A stretch of 64,000 bases of DNA, from positions 8,375,694-8,439,693 of the forward strand of contig CM033120.1 in NCBI GenBank assembly GCA_019321725.1. Direction: 5' to 3'. The stretch's first letter is position 1; the number at the start of each line of letters is the position of its first letter. Below, piece after piece: positions 60,024-64,000 of this stretch. The notes beneath the pieces are model-generated. The model was given only the letters and a program-made list of their open reading frames with translations, was not told the origin of the DNA and did no database searches. A program made the translations under genes and the position numbers. This DNA comes from Paulownia fortunei (Eukaryota; Streptophyta; Magnoliopsida; Lamiales; Paulowniaceae).

Positions 60024-60105
60024 ATAAGAGAATAGAATTAGAGTAAAATGGCTCACTTCATTATTATTGGCAATCTGATATATATATATATAATATATAT
60101 ATATA

Positions 60106-60543
60106 TACAATATAAACTTCTTCAACCACGACATCTTCTTGCAGGCTTCAATCATTGCAATATATTCTGCCTCCATTGTGGATAATGCCACATATTTTTG
60201 AAGTTTCAATTGCAATAGATAGCTCTCCTTTCAAATCTCATCATGTATCTAAATGTGGATTTCCTGGAATCAACATCACCAGCCATGTCTGCATCTGTGA
60301 ATCCATCCAATACAGTTTGGTCATCATCAAACTTTAGGCAAACTTTGAAAGTACCTTTCAAATACCTGAATATCTATTTCACTGAAAACAGTGATCTTTG
60401 GTAGGGTTAGAGAGAAATTGGCTAACAACACCAACTGCATGACCAATATCAGGTCTAGTATATACCATTACATACATTAAATTACCAATTGCAGAAGCAT
60501 ATGATACCTTTTTCATTTTTTCCTTATATTTCTCACTTGTGGG
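60106..60543 (-). pseudogene. Fragment of a different copia RT/RNase H
   Basis: The minus-strand reading runs through YASAIGNLMYVMVYTRPDIGHAV, then VSQFLSNPTKDHC, and finally KYVALSTMEAEYIAMIEACKK, the end of copia RT into RNase H, with several stops. It is bounded on the left by a TA-rich junction next to the Ale-like LTR stub and on the right by the Athila-like LTR at 60544. Confidence 0.82.
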
Positions 60544-62152
60544 TGATAAGTGCATATTTTGACATATTTTTGTATCAAATTCTTTATATTTTTCTTGCTT
60601 TATTCTTGTTAATATTATTGTTTATTAATATTTTGTGTTAGGGAATAAATGGAAGCATGTTTCTAGACTTGTGCAGTGTTTGTAATTTGAACATAACTTC
60701 ATGATCAAAAACCCTATGAACCTGAAGCTTATTTCATTTGAAAGCCAAGAGATAGATGTACAACTTTTCTATTACAATCTTAGCCCAATTTAGTTTTGAT
60801 AATAATATAAAATTCGTCCAAATAGTTGCATAAAATGGATCACCAAAATTCGGATCAGAGTTCAGCCTAGTATTGACTTATTTTACCAATTGAATTATAT
60901 CTCTTGAGCCCAAATTTATTTTGGGTTGAAATTCAGATATATTATACAAAAGAGGTAAATAAATAAGTTTGTTGAAGACAAGATGGTGTGAAAATATTTC
61001 AAAATGGTAAAAAAATAGTCTGTAAGTTGCTACTGTTATTAAAGGATGACTGTTGGACATAACTCGGTAATTTGACCATATCTCATTTATCTGACTGCCA
61101 AATTTAACAAAAGATATATGAAAATATATAAGAGCCAAAATATCTACAATGTTGATTCTTTACATATCTTCAAAATCTGGATGTATCTGATCGAAAAATG
61201 CAATTCAATTCAGTGGGTGAGAAATTGGTGTAACAACTTACCAACTCTTGGCAACTAGCATACCACTTGATTAATGCCTCCATTATTTATTTGGCCTCTA
61301 GCTTACTCCAAGTACTATAAATAGGCCATATATTAAGCTTGTAAGAGAAGGGGGGTAGATGATTTCTTTACGCTAAGTTATCTAGTTTGTATGTTTTCTA
61401 GTATTTTAAGTTTTCTAGTAGTAATAGAAATTCATTCTCTAGTTTCTCTTATATTTTTAGTCTTTGTTACTTTTATTAGGTCTTTCTAAATTTTATTTTG
61501 TTGAGTAAAAAGGGTGAACCTCTTGATGGAGGAAGAGGAATGGTTATAAGGGTAGAAAATATTTAAGTATATTGTATTATTATTTTTATTTTTGATCTAA
61601 ACCCTACTTGTTTTGTGGTGATTCTTGATTTATGTATCTCAAATAACACAACAAATACTTGGGTTCATTTACCTTATTGTACGATTTTACCCCACCGACT
61701 GCTAATGTGAAACCTTGATTTGTTGTTGACGAAGGTGTGCATAAATACTTGATCCCATAAATAAGTATTAGCGTTAAGAGATAATTTGCAATAGTAAGAC
61801 AATATTATGATTACCTTATTGAATGAATTATTTGATAATATCTTCCCATTAGAACCTTCATTATGTATGGATTCCAATTGTGTCAATTAATAGATGTAAA
61901 AAAATAAATAACCATTTCTCTATCCAAAACTCAAGAGTGGATTCCTAATCTTCAGTACTTTTATTATTCGGTTTTTCTTTAGTTATAACATATATTAATT
62001 ATTCATATATTTTGATTCACATAAACTCCATCTTTTTAGAAATATAAACTTGAATTCTTCAAACAACTTTCTTGTGGATCGACCTCGAACTCACGAAAAA
62101 TTTATTATTTAATACAACCTGCACTTGGGTTTGCAACCTTAAAGTTGTAGCA
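60544..62152 (+). repeat. 5' LTR of Athila-like element 2
   Basis: The 1609-bp LTR starts TGATAAGTGC and ends TTGTAGCA, with a TATA box at 61315-61325. It carries the 17-bp block near 61400 that the 5' LTR of element 1 lacks. Confidence 0.93.
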
Positions 62153-62158
62153 AGGTTT

Positions 62159-62176
62159 TGGCGTCGTTGCTGGGGA
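62159..62176 (+). other. Primer binding site of element 2
   Basis: The tRNA-Asp type site has two mismatches to the complement of the tRNA end, one of them a CpG-type C-to-T change. Confidence 0.75.
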
Positions 62177-62352
62177 AGGCAAGGTAAGTATTCAGGTTTG
62201 TTAATATTTTTTCTTTGTAAATATAGTTTGTTTGTTTTCTTTATGAATATATGGTTATATGGTATCGTAGTGATAATTCTCGACGTTTAGTTAGAAATAA
62301 TTCTGAAACATTGTTTGAAAATTTATTTGAATTATCTCCACACACTTCCACC

Positions 62353-64000
62353 ATGACTGAAAATAAAAGTGTATAGGATGAAAATGAGAATCAACAAGTG
62401 CGTACCATGCGTTATCACTTGCAACCTCCTCGAAATTCTTTTCCTGAATGCAAATAACTTTTGATTCAAGTCAGGTATGATCCCTTTACTTTCTAATTTT
62501 CATGGTTTAGACTCTGAAAGCCCTTACTTGCATTTAAAAGAATTTGATAAAGTATGTGCCACTTTTGATGATCAAACTTGCACAAATGAGATTGTTAAGC
62601 TCAAATTATTTCCTTTCTCTTTAAAAGATAATAGCAAAAAATTAGTTTAATTCTTTAAAACATAGGTCAATTGGCACTTGGCAAGAAATGCAAGATGAAT
62701 TTTTGAAAAAATTCTTTCCAACTCATAAAACTAATGCTTTGAAAAGACAAATTCAATTTTTTTCTCAAAATTCGAATGAAGCTTTCTTTCAATGTTGGGA
62801 AAGATTTAAAGATTTTTTGAATTCATGCCCACATCATGGTTTTGAAAAATGGCGCTTAATTAGTTTCTTCTATGAAGGTTTAGCTCTTGAAACAAAATAA
62901 TTTGTTGAAATAATGTGTAATGGTGAGTTTCTTGATAAAGAACCTGATGAAGCCCTAGAATATCTAGATCATTTGGCAGAAAACTCTCAATCATGACATA
63001 ATGTTAATTCTTCTGAAGGTTCTATTAGATCTAATCTTGCTAATAGTAATAAAGAAAAATATTACCTTAGCTAAGAAAATGATCTAAATACTAGGCTTGC
63101 TAGTTTAACAAGAAAAGTTGAAGCCCTGGAACTTAAAAAAGTAAAAGAAATCAAATCTGTGTAAGAGGAAGAAGTTTGTAGTAATTGTGAACTTTTGGGG
63201 CACTCCAACAATAAATGTCCAAATATTCTAGTACAAGCAAATTTCATGAACACATTCAAAAAACCTTTTCATTTTTCATATTCTGAAACTTACAATTCAC
63301 AATGGAGAAATCATCCCAATTTCAGTTGGCGAGATGATAATCGTGTAAAACCGCTGCATTCACAAAAACCACCAAACTTTCATTTTTATCCAACTCCACA
63401 TACAAAATCGATTGAGGAGACTTTGCAAGCATTTATGCATGAACAAATAAATATCAATAATCAGACTTCACAAGCTATCAATGAGATCAGAAGCACACTT
63501 TCAACACTGACAGCTTCTTTGCGTACTCATGAAAAAGGTAAATTTCATGTTCAACCTCAACCTAATCCTTCCACTTAGTGTCATGTTTCTTTTTCAAGTA
63601 AAAATACAGTCAAGGAGGCTAATTCAGTTACAACTCTTCGAAATGGAAAAATTATTGACAAGACTATTCATCCCAAGGAGAAAGTTTCTAATCCACCTCC
63701 AGAAATGAAAAATAGAAATACTCTCAACGACGAAGATAAGTGTGAAAATAATGAAAAAGAAAATATTTACCTCCAGCACCCTTTCCTCAAAGATTGCAAG
63801 CAACTCAGAAATTGAACTCAGATGCTGAAATTTTTGAAATTTTTAAACAAGTGAAGATTAATATTCCATTGTTGGATGCAATCAAGCAAGTTCCACCTTA
63901 TGCCAAATTTTTGAAAGATTTGTGTACAATCAAAAGAAAACATCATGTACAAAACAAGGCATTTTTAACTAAAAGTGTTAGTTCAATCATTCAACAATTC
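62353..64000 (+). pseudogene. Athila-like gag and start of pol, element 2
   Basis: The ATG at 62353 starts the same Gag as element 1. It is broken by TAG at about 62373, a deletion of about 20 bases near 62446, a Trp-to-TAG change at about 62645, and a TAA at 62898 identical in position to that at 4922 of element 1. The knuckle at 63178-63220 keeps C-x2-C-x4-H-x4-C. The frame from 63195 runs on through the point where element 1 has a 2-bp deletion, to a TAG at 63576. The window ends before the protease. Confidence 0.88.

Larger units (their letters stand above)
55649..60080 (-). mobile_element. Ale-like Ty1/copia element, minus strand, decayed
   Basis: On the minus strand the order is 5' LTR fragment (60080-60024), primer site (60023-60008), gag, integrase, RT, RNase H, purine tract and 3' LTR (55869-55649). 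The Gag start and the short 221-bp LTR fit the Ale (Retrofit) lineage. The 5' LTR is cut off at a TA-repeat junction near 60080. A foreign solo LTR interrupts gag. I do not see a protease between gag and integrase. Confidence 0.85.
60544..64000 (+). mobile_element. Athila-like element 2, truncated by the window end
   Basis: A second member of the same family, with an LTR at 60544-62152, primer site at 62159-62176 and gag/pol start. It inserted into the copia fragment at 60543 (flank GTGGG). It is more diverged from element 1 than that element's LTRs are from each other. The rest, including any ORF3 or LOG-like copy, lies outside the window. Confidence 0.92.

Overview
The window reads as nuclear DNA of a flowering plant, probably a eudicot. 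It is AT-rich and gene-poor. It is dominated by nested, decayed LTR retrotransposons of plant lineages: Ty3/gypsy Athila-like and Tat-like, and Ty1/copia of a long-LTR type and an Ale-like type. Only one ordinary gene is visible, a plant-specific REM-type B3 gene with introns. I cannot name the species.

Layout. Positions 1-2564 hold AT-rich DNA and the first part of a diverged gypsy-type LTR. It is interrupted by a complete but defective Athila-like element (2565-14507, target duplication TAAGT) and resumes to about 15785. From about 15.8 to 31.9 kb lies a decayed Tat-like element, split twice. A solo copia LTR (17214-19339, duplication CCTTC) sits in its gag. A copia element (21500-31277, duplication AGACT) sits between its RT and RNase H. 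That copia element carries a reverse-strand solo LTR of the Athila-like family (24670-25929, duplication ACCAA), so three levels of nesting are visible.

Positions 31.9-42 kb hold old repeats, including a second copy of the gypsy-type LTR on the minus strand and a minus-strand LTR/PBS remnant near 40.5 kb. A two-domain B3 gene runs on the minus strand from 51996 to 42087. Its first intron is about 8.8 kb and holds a 2.6 kb tandem duplication with LINE remnants. A hAT-like MITE lies at 53010-53436. A minus-strand Ale-like copia element (55.6-60.08 kb) is itself split by another solo LTR. A fragment of a different copia follows, and then a second Athila-like copy enters at 60544 and runs off the window end.

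The most unusual content is inside the first Athila-like element, between integrase and the 3' LTR. It holds an unassigned small ORF and then an intron-free, sense-oriented copy of a LOG-type gene (cytokinin riboside 5'-monophosphate phosphoribohydrolase). The LOG-like copy keeps the PGGxGTxxE signature and ends in a basic patch followed by a leucine-repeat tail resembling an EAR motif. Two stops make it non-functional as it stands. It looks like a host gene captured by a retrotransposon.
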